From Breviolum minutum Mf 1.05b.01 (lineage: Eukaryota > Sar > Dinophyceae > Suessiales > Symbiodiniaceae), in contig DF239803.1 of the NCBI GenBank assembly GCA_000507305.1, positions 1 to 64,000 on the forward strand: 64,000 nt of DNA, written 5' to 3'. Shown piece after piece: positions 42,283 through 52,383 of the stretch. Position 1 is the first letter of the stretch. Each line of letters begins with the position of its first letter. The notes beneath the pieces are model-generated. The model made no database searches. It had not been told where the DNA came from and was given only the letters and a program-made list of their open reading frames with translations. The position numbers and the translations under genes are program-made.

Positions 42283-42736
42283 TATACATGCATGATTGTA
42301 TGATATTATGTATAGGAAATGATTGTCTCTCTCCCTTTCTTCTTCCATTCTCCCTGCGTGAAAACGAAAACATAAGAGTCTTACAGTGACCTTAGGTGAC
42401 GGAGATGGAGTGGGCCCCCCAAAAGAGAGCTTAGTCAATGGAATTTTCGTTCAGACGGCCAAAAAATCCAGGAAAAATAGATGGTTGGTCAACATATCAT
42501 ATTTTCCACCCAGAATCTATGAATACTGTATACATATACATATACACACACGCACACTTTGCGAACCCAAACATGTTTGAACAAGAGGGTGCGGCTCACA
42601 AGTATCGGGTTGAAGCTGGCATCCTAGTTTTGAGTCACAGCCAAAGAAATGTTTTACAACTGTATAAGATAGAAATATATACATTCTGTCATACATACTT
42701 GTTATATATTTATACAGTATACAGTATACATATTAT

Positions 42737-42835
42737 CTAGGTGGTGGTTTCAAATATTTTTTTATTTTCACCCCTATTTGGGGAAGATTCCCAATTTGAA
42801 TAATATTTTTCAAATGGGTTGACACCACCAACCAG
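42737..42835. mobile_element. Family G TIR element
   Basis: CTAGGTGGTGGTTTCAAATA ... GGGGAAGATTCCCAATTTG ... TGGGTTGACACCACCAACCAG; flanked by the 4-bp duplication TTAT. Confidence 0.9.
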
Positions 42836-43625
42836 TTATACATATTATACACCCATATCATGAACGAATACGCTCAATTTGCTTACACCAAAAAAACAAA
42901 AACAACCCTTTTTGCAATTTTGGTTTTCGAGGTGGGAGATCCGAGCCGCCATGCGGTCAATGGTTTTAGAGGCCCAAAATCAAAAGGGAAAACTTCCAAA
43001 AAAAAAGAGCTTTCAGGTGGCACTTCATGTTTTTTATTCTCCATATTAGTGCGATCGGATAAAATCAACTCCCATTATTTCCATATTAAATAAGGAAGGG
43101 TCATCGACCCAGTAGTAGGGGTTTATATACCCATTATATGGTTTTTGTTATTAAAGGTGGGATGACCATCCCCAACATAGGGAGTTTAACCCCTTGCACA
43201 TGCTTTGCTTGTTCGCCTTAGAACTAGTTTCTTTCAAACAAGTTTGATAAACCACATACCTGCAATACAAAAACCGAGTAGACTCACTTCTTGGCTTGAA
43301 GAAAATGAAGAAATAACAAATTCGAAGTGACATTTTAGTGCTACTCAAAATCAGTGAAACTTTACCATCGACGGTCTATTGATCCAGCGGTAGGTACTAA
43401 CACTTAGATTCCCAACAAAATTGAAGTAGGGATAGGTGGTTTCAACGATTTTTCGAAACATAATTTTCGTTTCCCCCGAAAATGGAGGGGAAATTTGATT
43501 TCATCCTTTTTTTCACGAATTTTTCCATGGAATTGATATGACCTTCAATGTGGAGAAAATACCCAGCGACTCCAAAAGAACTGCTGGATATCCCCACCAA
43601 TCAAAAGTTCGGGAATCTTGAATCT

Positions 43626-43685
43626 ACCCAACTGTTGGATTGGGTACCCAACTGTTTGATTGGGTACCCATCTCTTGGATTGGGT
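43626..43685. repeat. 20-bp tandem repeat, three copies
   Basis: Unit ACCCAACTGTTGGATTGGGT, each copy partly self-complementary (ACCCAA/TTGGGT). Confidence 0.9.
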
Positions 43686-43710
43686 CCCATTAGTATCCCA
43701 TGACGCTTTA

Positions 43711-43786
43711 TACCATGGGACGAACGGTGCGTATATTTTACTTCATATGAACACCCAATAAAATCAAGCATTCATGTAGGTAAATA
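43711..43786 (-). mobile_element. Family N element, reverse of 9729-9830
   Basis: GGGACGAACGGTGCGTATATT ... AAATCAAGCATTCATGTAGG TAAAT. Runs directly into the family C element. Confidence 0.6.
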
Positions 43787-43888
43787 CACTCCCTGAAACT
43801 AACATAGCCCCTGAATTTATGGCGATCCCAAAAGGAAACTAGTATTCCAACCATCCATTTCCAGGTGCTATGTTAGTTTCAGGGAGGG
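43787..43888. mobile_element. Family C TIR element
   Basis: CACTCCCTGAAACTAACATA GCCCC ... CATCCATTTCCAGGTGCTATG TTAGTTTCAGGGAGGG, TA on both sides. Confidence 0.9.
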
Positions 43889-44046
43889 TACACCATTTAC
43901 ATGGATTTGGTAATATGTATGTTTATCCTGGGGATCTGCGTCCGCCAGGCCCACCTGGCTTGGACTCCAAACATGGATGGCCAGGTCCCACTGAGGAGGT
44001 CGCGATTTGGGGGTGGATATCAAGGGATCGTCACATGGAGTGACCA

Positions 44047-44190
44047 CTGATGGACGGTTCAGAAATCTCCAACTTCACCTGGCCTTGTTGTGACCTATGA
44101 AACCTGGGATGCAATTCATGGGGATTCAATTCTCCATGGAAAAACTGGTGTCATCGGAGTGGATATTTCTGAACCATCCAACAGTATTTT
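44047..44190. mobile_element. Family B TIR element, diverged
   Basis: CTGATGGACGGTTCAGAAATC TCC ... ATTTCTGAACCATCCAACAG next to TA. Interior replaced or diverged. Confidence 0.6.
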
Positions 44191-44366
44191 TTATGAAGGG
44201 AACACCAATCAAGAGAGCTTTACTGTCGTATTTTTTTTGGTCTTGCTGTGAGAGCTTGCTGAGATAGGAATATGGTTTTTTGAAGATTTTTTGGTAGGAT
44301 CTTGGAAACTTATGAGATTCATGCTGCAGTCTTTTTCGAGGTTCGGGATGAATGGAAGTAAACGGA

Positions 44367-44424
44367 GATTCCCGGATTCCCGCGTTTGGCAAACGCGGCA
44401 GGATGCAGGCCAGAGGGCATACAG
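44367..44424 (+). CDS. Short exon
   Basis: After AACGGAG| reads IPGFPRLANAAGCRPEGIQ; donor GTAGGG (44425). GC-rich. The minus strand is also open. Confidence 0.45.
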
Positions 44425-45018
44425 GTAGGGGATCCCAATTCGGAAGTGAATTCTAGATATGCTCGGTTTCCACACATCAAAACAAGCCCGGACAAAATTA
44501 TCCCTGGAAGTGTAAGGATCTGTAAGGATTAAATGTCCCCTAGACTTGTTAGTTGAACAGTCTTAGTAGAAGAATGGAGAACTTGAAGATGGATCCGTTT
44601 TTTCCTCTGTGAAGAGCTGGAACCACGATTTTCCATGGTCATGGTCTTTTACATGCTTTTCAGCATGTGATCATCCGGACAGCAAAAAAACAACTGGTTG
44701 CTACTGGAAGGTCGAGATATTTGACCTTTTCAAAGACTCCTGCAACACAGAATCTGCAGATATTGCTCAAGTAGTTGGTTGTTAAAATACCAAAAGGTTG
44801 AATCACAAAAAGGCTGATCAGAAATCTAATTGATAAGGAACGGAAAATCAAGTATTTGGGAGTCCACTCCTGTCTAAAACTAACGCTTGTGTCACCATGA
44901 GTGTTAAAAATCCTTGAATTTCTTTACGACCTAAGATGGGTGGAGGAGTGGAGGGGAGTGTTTCACGCAGGTCGTGTTCTCACCGTTCTTTTTTTTCTGG
45001 AAAAATCACGGACCGACC

Positions 45019-45163
45019 ATGGCAGCTTCCGGCTTCATGCGCGGGCTGCGCGCCAATGCCATTGCATTAATCGGAAGTGATGCTCAAGCCATGCGGGAGT
45101 TATTTCAGCTATTGGATGCAGGGGCAGCTTCAGATTACAGATTTGCCAAAGCTTTATTGCAAG
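45019..45163 (+). CDS. First exon, ankyrin-repeat protein (45.0-49.7 kb gene)
   Basis: ATG at 45019 in GACCGACCATGG. Reads MAASGFMRGLRANAIALIGS, DAQAMRELFQLLDAGAASDY and RFAKALLQ; donor GTAGAA (45164). LFQLLDAGA is the second helix of an ankyrin-type repeat. The split Gly codon joins in phase to the exon at 45396. Later exons at 46561, 47380, 47862, 48605 and perhaps 49609 appear to belong to this gene. Ankyrin proteins are interaction scaffolds; partner unknown. Confidence 0.7.
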
Positions 45164-45395
45164 GTAGAAAAACCTTGCCCTGGTTAAGGGATTGGCAGGA
45201 AAAGCGTACCTCAGACATATTCGAAAACGAAGACGTCTCGTGTTGAATTTTCTTTGTTTAAAATCTGAGATCAACCTTCAGTTTCCATAAACTATTTTAT
45301 TGCTTATATAGTCTTCAAAAAAAAACAGTCGGCTGCCTTTTTTAGATACGTAGTAAACAGTCCAAACATATGGGTCCACGCTTTGATTTGAAAAG

Positions 45396-45610
45396 GTACT
45401 GATCCTCAACTTCTTTGGGCGCATCCTACCTCACATGCGACTGGAGCACCAGATCTCCATACACCACTGAGCAGTGTGCTACTGGCATCTCCACGTCATC
45501 GATTGGCAGCGATGCTGCAGAAATGGGGCCTAGGCGGCCTCGCAGATTCAGACGACACTGTTGCCGCTGCAGCAACTTCTACTATAGTGGCCTCTGCAGC
45601 TCATAAGAAG
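45396..45610 (+). CDS. Ankyrin gene exon
   Basis: Acceptor TGAAAAG|, donor GTGCCC (45611). Reads TDPQLLWAHPTSHATGAPDL, HTPLSSVLLASPRHRLAAML, QKWGLGGLADSDDTVAAA and STIVASAAHKK. HTPLSSVLLASPRHRLAAMLQKWG follows the ankyrin TPL-helix-turn-helix pattern. Confidence 0.65.
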
Positions 45611-46364
45611 GTGCCCCCCCGTTTTTATTTCTTTAACGAAAAGCGACATGGGGTGCCGTATGGAAAATGATGATCAGGTGATTTTGTGATTGGCAAAGCT
45701 TGTGCATCAAGCGAAGTGATGGGTGCTTCAATTATGGTTTCCAGACTCTGTTACATTGTGAGAGGCACCCATGTGGGCTGAGAAGTACCAAGAGATTCTA
45801 AGGTTAAATGGAGAATGTAAACAAGAGCAGGAGTACTAGTAGACTCTCCATGCGGGGTTATTTCAGGGATTTGAACCCCGACTGTGGGGGCAGTTTTGAT
45901 CATCATGATTATCAACAATTTCTATGGCAACATCCCTGTATCAGAGTGCTAAGCTTAGTTAAGCTTCCTGTGATTGGTGTTTTTTTTTTCAGCAAGGATG
46001 TTTTCTCAGCCAAAGTCCAACTACTTGTGTCCCCACAACCTTATCCATCATTTTTTGGCAGGAGAGTTGCCAAAAAAAAGATCAGAAGAACTTTCAACTC
46101 GAACGCTTTCCCCCGCTGTTTTGTTCGAAATGTAGAAAAGAATGGAATCACACCTCCCACCTTGTTTTTTTCATTCAACGTCTCTCCCCTGCATTTTTTA
46201 CTGGTGTTTCCTTGGGGTTCCCGGTGATTTTTGTTGGTTTTCGATCCTTCTCGGATCTCCGAAAAGTTAGGAAAGGATGGTCTTCCAAGCGAATCATTTT
46301 TCGCAAAGTCGCTGTTCAAAAATTCTGGGGTGTGTGTCAAGAAGAAAAATACGGACTCCCAAAA

Positions 46365-46452
46365 TCTAGCATGGTTCACCTGAAAATAATGGATTTTTCA
46401 ACTTTGGAATCTCATGTTACAGGATACCATTTTTCAGATTCCATGCTACCCT
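46365..46452. mobile_element. TIR element related to families C/E
   Basis: TCTAGCATGGTTCACCTGAAAA ... CCATTTTTCAGATTCCATGC TACCC: inverted ends around a short centre; lies eight bases left of the family G element. Confidence 0.6.
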
Positions 46453-46459
46453 TTGTAAA

Positions 46460-46560
46460 CTAGGTGGTGGTTTCCAATATTCTTTATTTTCACCCCTATT
46501 TGGGGAAGATTTCCAATTTGACTCATATTTGTCAAAGGGGTTGGTTCAACCACCAACCAG
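46460..46560. mobile_element. Family G TIR element abutting an exon
   Basis: CTAGGTGGTGGTTTCCAATA ... GGGTTGGTTCAACCACCAAC CAG, with the 4-bp duplication TAAA on both sides (46456-46459, 46561-46564). The left duplication creates a GTAAAC donor-like string; the right end supplies an AG. Confidence 0.9.
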
Positions 46561-46691
46561 TAAAGTTATTTCACTCAGCTGTCAGCAACAAGGCCGCCTT
46601 GAAATTCCTGGACCTCCCAGTGTCTTCATTGGGAGGTTTGACTGCCAGGACTGAAGATGACTTGACGACTGAAATTCTAAAATCGCTTTGA
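46561..46691 (+). CDS. Ankyrin gene exon
   Basis: Reads KLFHSAVSNKAALKFLDLPV, SSLGGLTARTEDDLTTEILK and SL before TGA (46689). LFHSAVSNKAALKFLDL is ankyrin-like. The exon may begin at 46561 (AG from the family G element) or at TCACTCAG| (46575). Whether it stops at TGA or uses an earlier donor is open. Confidence 0.5.
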
Positions 46692-46699
46692 TTTAGTGA

Positions 46700-47379
46700 A
46701 ATTTCCCCGAAATGAATGTCAAACCCCTGGTTGTCTCATGGGGTGGAGTACTCCCCCCCCAAAAAAACATCTATTCAATATGCTCCATAAGTTTGGTTTC
46801 AATGGTTAATTCAACCTCCAATCATTGGGAAAATTGGCAGTTTTTGAGACACATCCACTTGGTCCACTAAGTCTTACAGATCCATGTTTCACTTCCACAA
46901 TTTTTTGAGGTAAACATATACAGTAGATGTAGATTGATGTATATAATAGATTGTCAGCTAGGTGTCTTCTTAGAAGGGAGCGATGAATGGAGCTCTGGTT
47001 ACTAGCAATCTCTTCATAATGGAAAGCTGAGAAGCTTCACCCAGGTTTCGATCAGCATATCCTAATCAGAAAATAGTTCATACGTCACATCCACTTGGCG
47101 GTTTTGTCAACCCCTAGGTATCTTAAGAGTCGAGACCATTGAAGAGGAAGCATCTTCACGAAAAACTTAGCGGTTGGGTATGTACAGAAAATCGTGAATC
47201 CAGGTCTACAGTTGAAACATGTATGGTTGGGTAGAACTATATGTCCTGGATTCAATTATAATGCTTAACTCCTAAGAAGAAAAAGCAGAAGAACAATATT
47301 TAAAAACATATGTTTCTTTTGCATACCCTTCCAGCATTTACACCATTTTGTCATTTTGTCAGCAATAAGTAGATAACAG
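46700..47379. other. Intron, nothing recognised
   Basis: AT-rich; no exon or TIR element I can support. Confidence 0.5.
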
Positions 47380-47523
47380 GGAGGGAAGTGGATGACGGCC
47401 GCCATCCCAGCCCCAGGAGGGTCAAGGAGTTGGGCCCTGAAGGCAACTGTGGAGATGCGGCACGCCGCGCATGCGCTGAGTGGCGCTGGACTGCTACACA
47501 GCTGCTGCTGGACTCTGCGGCAG
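47380..47523 (+). CDS. Ankyrin gene exon, GC-rich
   Basis: After GATAACAG| reads REVDDGRHPSPRRVKELGPE, GNCGDAARRACAEWRWTATQ and LLLDSAA; donor GTGGGG (47524). The Ala-rich helix ending LLLDSA suits a diverged ankyrin repeat. Confidence 0.5.
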
Positions 47524-47861
47524 GTGGGGGGGTTGTTTTGGCCATGAATTACATGATGAAAACTGTCATTTTCCAGTTAAGAGAGTGGGAAAGAATAATA
47601 CATCCGCATGTTCTCAACATGTCAACCTGGACACCAAAAAACGTGCTCCAGCAAATATGATTCAAAAGAAAGGTTCTTCAGTTGAAACGATTTTTTACGA
47701 GGTTTCTTTTCATTGAACTGCTACTTTTTCTTTGGGTGTCTAATCCTTTTGTCCTTGCCCTGATGCCACCTTCAAAAAAAACTTTGTTAGCCATGAATCA
47801 GCGAAACTTGGTGGAAGCTTGGATGGTTTGAATTGGAGGTACGACCTTGGTTTCCTTGAAG

Positions 47862-47960
47862 GATTCTCGTGGCCGAACGGCTTTACATCATGCAGCAGCA
47901 ACGGGAGATATGAGGATCATCGAAATGCTCTTGACAAGGGGTGCTGACCTGCAGATCAAG
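47862..47960 (+). CDS. Ankyrin exon, exactly one 33-residue repeat
   Basis: Acceptor CTTGAAG|; 99 bases encode DSRGRTALHHAAATGDMRII and EMLLTRGADLQIK, a full canonical ankyrin repeat of 33 residues. The next bases are GATGGG; an in-frame TAA comes four codons later, so a GA-type donor at 47961 is inferred. GA donors are known in dinoflagellates. The next exon (48605) begins DSHGRSAAHIA, exactly the start of the following repeat. Confidence 0.75.
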
Positions 47961-48604
47961 GATGGGAACATATAATATATTGAAAGAAAAGGGAGAGTTT
48001 GGGTCAGCACATATTTGCAGAGGAATCAGATGCCAATTTAAAGATACTTCAAGTTGAAGTTAAAGATGTGCGAAACAAGTTGAAGATCATTCGTTGCTCC
48101 ATGTTGCGGTACATGAATATTGAATGACCGCCAAACTACTGCCATTGAGCTCTTTTCATTATGAACTTCTAACCAGACCGAAAGTCTTTCATTATTTTCC
48201 CGTTGAGACGGAGATATCAGATGTTTGCTGGCATTCGTTCACCACTGATGTGGCCCCCAATATGGATCTACCAAAAGTTACTCTACGTATGATTGATTTT
48301 GGGATCCAAACTAGCACCCCATTCTTGAGGGTAAAAGCACCATTTCTTTAATGTCTTGGGATCTCTGTTGTGCTTTGACAATTGGTGCCTTGCGGGTTGT
48401 CACTGGCAATCCCAAGAATGGAATATTCAGATGAAACAGTGCAAAATGGATCCCACCCCAAAAACAAGCCTCACAAGTTACACCTTTAACCAAAAGTGTT
48501 TTTTTTGGTTTGGATGTTGACACTTGCTTTATGGCTTGCTAATTTTTTTTGCTTTCTTGTTTCCGGGTTCCCCCCCAAAATGGTACCACGGCTTTGCTTT
48601 TCAG

Positions 48605-48737
48605 GATTCGCATGGCCGAAGTGCAGCTCACATTGCCGCCGCACTGCGACACAAGGAAGCAGCCACTCACTTGGCAGAGTTAAGCAATTGTGGGAAAGAC
48701 AGCTTCGGCTACACAGTGGAGAAGATTCTGGAATTGG
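48605..48737 (+). CDS. Ankyrin gene exon
   Basis: Acceptor TTGCTTTTCAG|, donor GTAGCT (48738). Reads DSHGRSAAHIAAALRHKEAA, THLAELSNCGKDSFGYTVEK and ILEL. The first 33 codons are an ankyrin repeat in register with the exon at 47862. Confidence 0.7.
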
Positions 48738-48879
48738 GTAGCTTTGGCAATGAAATTCCTACTGTGGAGGCTGCAAAATCTGGAGAATGTTGACAGGATG
48801 CTTCTCGTGACATCGAGCCAATTTCACATCACAACGTGTTCAAACTGCTTCTAGAAAAAGTGATGCTGAATTGCTACAT

Positions 48880-48960
48880 ATATAAATAAATATATATATA
48901 TACGTATATATATATATGTATAACGTATATATGATTACTATGTATATAATATTATATGAT
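48880..48960. repeat. TA-rich microsatellite
   Basis: ATATATAAATAAATATATATA and TACGTATATATATATATG units. Confidence 0.9.
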
Positions 48961-49116
48961 ATAATTACTTACACGCCTTTCAAGACGTGTTGAGTTGGGG
49001 GGTGGTTCCAAAAAAAAGATGTCTCCAGGCCGATTCCTTTTCCTTTGAGACGGAGTTCATTCCGTCCTATGTCGCAGTGAATCGCCCATTGCTGATCAAA
49101 GGCGGGTACAAAAAAA

Positions 49117-49246
49117 CATCCAATTTTGGGTTGTCCCCCCTCCCCGTGGCTGTGGAAATGAAGGTTTGGGTTGGGATTCCCTACTAAAAATGGTTCATAA
49201 TCCTGGTGCTGACTGGCATCCTGGGAGGGGGAACAACCCAAATTCA
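49117..49246. mobile_element. Family L TIR element
   Basis: AATTTTGGGTTGTCCCCCCTCC ... GATTCCCTACTAAAAATGG ... CTGGGAGGGGGAACAACCCA AATT. A diverged right half occurs at 23360-23412. Confidence 0.8.
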
Positions 49247-49292
49247 ATTCTTTTTTTTTGGTGAACATAAACATGGCAAATCATCATGTCAT

Positions 49293-49407
49293 ACACTGTT
49301 GATGGTTCAGAAATCCCCAACAACCACCTGGATGTATAAAGACCTCTGAAAATTATGAGATAAACAACCAACCTCAACTGGTGCAGGTTTCTTCCATCAA
49401 CAGTACC
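49293..49407. mobile_element. Family B TIR element
   Basis: CACTGTTGATGGTTCAGAAATC ... CAACCTCAACTGGTGCAGG TTTCTTCCATCAACAG, TA on both sides. Confidence 0.9.
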
Positions 49408-49608
49408 AGTCTTTTGCCATGAATTGGCTCTTTTCACCTCTCTGGTATGACAGAATGAGGGGAACGAGAACCATTTCTGTTGGGGATAGTTGGGATTTCT
49501 GTCGTTAAGTGTCTTCCGATCACATGGGCCCCAGGTGGGCCATCTCGGATACACTGACAGCCATCAAAAATCAGCGGGCCAAGTCATGAAAAGCTGCTTG
49601 AATCTCAG

Positions 49609-49739
49609 GTGGTGCCATGCAATTGGATGCCATGCGGTGGTCTGATTATCGTCACCTACAAGCCGACTTGGGCAATGAAGTTGTGCAAGCAGCACCAGTG
49701 CCATATTCCAAGAATATGGGGTTATCTGGAGGCCAGTGA
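49609..49739 (+). CDS. Terminal exon
   Basis: Acceptor GAATCTCAG|; reads GGAMQLDAMRWSDYRHLQAD, LGNEVVQAAPVPYSKNMGLS and GGQ, TGA at 49737. Probably the end of the 45 kb ankyrin gene. Confidence 0.55.
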
Positions 49740-50063
49740 TGTCATGGTTTCAAGAATCTCAGATACTTTTTGTGGGGTGATGATTTTTGTTTTGGGATAT
49801 GCTTGAGTGGACATGTGATTGTCCCTATAGGCTGATTAAAGTGTATTATGCATATCAACTCTCAATTCTCTTTTTTGTTTCAGAACAAAACACGCAAAAC
49901 AGAGTCACAAAAGAAGTCTCACATTTGATGTGAATTCTTCTCGTTTGTAATCATTTTGAATCCATCCAGGCATATCTTTTTGAACATCTCTCGCAACTTC
50001 TCTCGCAAACTCTTCTTTGTTGCAACTCTGGGGGGAAAAAGTCAGTACTGTAGGACTTGCGTG

Positions 50064-50148
50064 ACCAACTCTTTGTTTTCACCCCGAAAATTGGGGAAGA
50101 TTCCCCTTTTGATTCATATTTCTCAATTGGGTTGAAACCACCAACTAG
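50064..50148. mobile_element. Family G element, left end worn, abutting an exon
   Basis: TTTTCACCCCGAAAATTGGG GAAGATTCCCC ... TTGGGTTGAAACCACCAACTAG. The final CAACTAG is the likely acceptor of the exon at 50149. Confidence 0.8.
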
Positions 50149-50320
50149 AAAAGTTCAACCGTCAACTCCTTGGTTTTGTTGGGGCTTCGATCCTTTGAAA
50201 GGTGTAGAAGCGCCATTGGTAGAGCTTCTTTCATCACCCGATGTGTGGCGCAGTGAAGAGCCAACTCCTGGAGTGCCTGGATCACGAAAAGATGGATGGG
50301 ATTTCTTTTGGGGGAAATGA
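50149..50320 (+). CDS. JmjC/cupin (JMJD8-like) gene, early exon
   Basis: Begins directly at the AG of the family G element: KVQPSTPWFCWGFDPLKGVE, APLVELLSSPDVWRSEEPTP and GVPGSRKDGWDFFWGK, then TGA at 50318. A GA donor at GATGGA (about 50291) would avoid the stop. Placed in the JmjC gene by position; this exon alone carries no diagnostic motif. Confidence 0.55.
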
Positions 50321-50426
50321 AGGGTTGGTTGGTTCAAATTATGAGTCATTCAAGGCTTGACTTAGGATGTATTTCATGTATTTATGGTGAATATATGTAT
50401 ATATACAAGTATATATAAGCCCTTTA

Positions 50427-50531
50427 CACTCTCTAAAACTAGCAGCAAAAGCACCTGAAAAATGGTAACTGGGAGACTACTTTCGTTTTGGGTTTCGGCC
50501 TATTGTCAGGAACTGTTAGTTTCAGGGAGGC
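50427..50531. mobile_element. Family C TIR element
   Basis: CACTCTCTAAAACTAGCAGC ... GTTTCGGCCTATTGTCAGG AACTGTTAGTTTCAGGGAGG; left flank TA. Confidence 0.75.
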
Positions 50532-50634
50532 TATGAGTCATTCAAGATTGAATTTAGGATTCATGGTGAATTCGCTGGATTTTTTCTTGGCATTCGAGGT
50601 AAAAAATCGTCAGATTTCTGTCAGTGTTTCCCAG

Positions 50635-50700
50635 ATGTGAGAGTGTTTGAAGTCTGGAGTCTGGGTCCTATCTGTTCTACCATGTTCTACTGCTATCCAG
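50635..50700 (+). CDS. JmjC gene exon (provisional)
   Basis: Acceptor TTTCCCAG|; reads DVRVFEVWSLGPICSTMFYC YP, then a possible GC donor (GCATGA). Phase with the next exon is not resolved. Confidence 0.4.
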
Positions 50701-50821
50701 GCATGAAGCAAGGGAAACGACCAAGAAATGATGAAAAAAGAAAGTCTTCCAAAACTCTCAAAGATTTCCATCTTTTCAGAGTCTTTTCAAAAAGTCATCT
50801 CAACCAGAAAAAATATCTCAG

Positions 50822-51036
50822 GTTCCTGAGCCTATGAAACCTCCTTCCTATATCTTTGATGCCAGTGTTCTACGCCGACGCCGTGATGTGGTGAAGAGAG
50901 CCACCTGCCTCCACACGGCGTTTATGGAACGTCATTGTTCCCACGTGCGCGTGCCGCAGTTCGGTGTAGGATTCCGTGGTGCTGGCGCTCCGATGCATAC
51001 GCATCATGCGGCCTTGAATGCATCCTTTGCAGGACG
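50822..51036 (+). CDS. JmjC/cupin domain exon with first metal-ligand region
   Basis: Acceptor TATCTCAG|; reads VPEPMKPPSYIFDASVLRRR, RDVVKRATCLHTAFMERHCS, VRVPQFGVGFRGAGAPMHTH and HAALNASFAG. The block FGVGFRGAGAPMHTH..ALNASFAG matches the JmjC fold of JMJD8-type proteins (GPGTGxPxHxH...GRKRW), where the first His ligands lie in HxH. The exon stops at the point where GRKRW would follow; a GA donor (GACGTG, 51032) or GT two bases on is likely. JmjC proteins are Fe(II)/2-oxoglutarate dioxygenases, but JMJD8-like members may lack activity. Confidence 0.7.
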
Positions 51037-51049
51037 TGTGTTTTTTTGG

Positions 51050-51860
51050 GGGTTGTTTCTTGTTGCCCTAGAGTTTATGTAGGCTAGGTTCTTGGGAATT
51101 ATACGAGTTTTTTTGTTGAAATTGATTATAAGATATATAATATATAGTAATATTGGCTCCAGGTTCTGGGACTTCAAAGGGGAGTGTTGTAAGGAAATGT
51201 TCAACGGCTGAAGTTCTAGAAATCCTTGTCACATCACATAATAAAAGAACTTTGTACAGCACTGGGGACTAGGATCATCATGTATATATATATATAAGAT
51301 TCTATTCTATTCACCGAATCATCCATACGTTCTGTATATCTATATACATACATATATGTACGCAAGCTGCAAGCGAAAAGGATCGCCGCCATTACCCCAC
51401 CCACGCAGCTGCTCACCTGGGACCCATTTACCTTCATCCCGTTTCGGAGCCTGTAGTTTATATGGGAGTAGTATGGGTCGTATGCATGGTCTTTTTGGTC
51501 CGGTGTACCAATCCTGGGAACAGAAAAATATTCCCTAACAGCCAGGATTTTTTTTGAGTCGATGATTTTCCGGCTTCTCCCTTTCGGTGGGATATGTGAT
51601 CGTTCCCCCTAGGGTACATCTTGAAGTATACAATAGAACAACGGAAAGACTGGATGATCATTCAGGATGATTTAGGCACACATCCTTGATCTTACCTATC
51701 ATAGAAACCCCCGGTGTTTTCTTGGTGGGACCTGCCGATTGGTGGCCTGGAACACTCTAGGTCCTCCCCCTAGAAACGATAGGTATGAAACTTTCAAACC
51801 TCCGAGGTTTGATACGACTCGGTGAAATCTTTATCATCAGTTCTCCTGGGATGTTGATAT
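51050..51860. other. Intron, TA repeat and family F remnant
   Basis: TA-rich at 51278-51296 and 51340-51360. No exon recognised. Confidence 0.45.
51549..51613. mobile_element. Family F element, right half
   Basis: TGAGTCGATGATTTTCCGGC ... TTTCGGTGGGATATGTGATCG TTCCCCCTAGGG before TA; left arm missing. Confidence 0.65.
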
Positions 51861-52032
51861 TTTTTTGATTTTCGCAAATCACTCACATGTTTATATGACA
51901 TCATACTACTACGTATATATATATATATATACCATANGGGATGTTGATTATTTTTTTGTTATTTTCGTCAAATACACTCACATGTTTATTATGACATCAT
52001 ACTACTACGTATATATATATATATATACCATA
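51850..52032. repeat. Tandem duplication around a single N
   Basis: Two copies of GGGATGTTGAT ... CACTCACATGTTTAT ... ACTACTACG(TA)n CCATA, at 51850-51936 and 51938-52032, differ mainly by small indels. The only ambiguous base of the window (51937) lies at the junction. Confidence 0.9.
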
Positions 52033-52221
52033 TTCGAATCTGTAATATGTATAATAGATCAATTCCATCAACTTGACTCAAAACCAAGCATCTCAAAATC
52101 TCCACCCCTCATCAACTTCAACTTAAACGCCGCCATCTCAAAATTGATCCCAGGTCCCACATCCCAAGAAGCATTTTGGGGGGGGCGGACAAAATTGGAA
52201 CATCCCCGGAACATCGTCCAG

Positions 52222-52383
52222 GAAGAAAACGCTGGTTCCTATCTCCACCCGAAGTGGCCAGTTGGAGCCTGGACCCAGTGGCGGTGACGGAGATGAAGAG
52301 TTCCATGGTGGAGATTGGGAGGGAATGAATCTTCTGGGCAAATTTGTAAACGACCTAAAACCCGCCGGTTGGTCGCCTTTGAA
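52222..52383 (+). CDS. Exon, probably JmjC gene
   Basis: Acceptor CATCGTCCAG|; reads KKTLVPISTRSGQLEPGPSG, GDGDEEFHGGDWEGMNLLGK and FVNDLKPAGWSPLN. Strong coding pattern. It runs straight into the family G element at 52384. In JMJD8-like proteins a variable acidic segment separates the two halves of the fold, so placement here is reasonable but inferred. Confidence 0.6.

Larger units (their letters stand above)
42100..43786. other. Intergenic, no exon recognised
   Basis: Contains family F, G and N elements and a 20-bp tandem repeat; otherwise AT-rich. Confidence 0.5.
48738..49608. other. Intron with TA repeats, L and B elements
   Basis: TA-rich block at 48880-48960. No exon recognised. Confidence 0.5.

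Noticed and set aside
46456..46560. Exact GT-AG intron equal to the family G element (GTAAAC to CCAG)
   Set aside because: Attractive, but the sequence just left of it is another TIR element, not clear coding sequence, and a second acceptor (TCACTCAG) exists 14 bases inside the exon; kept as a hypothesis only.
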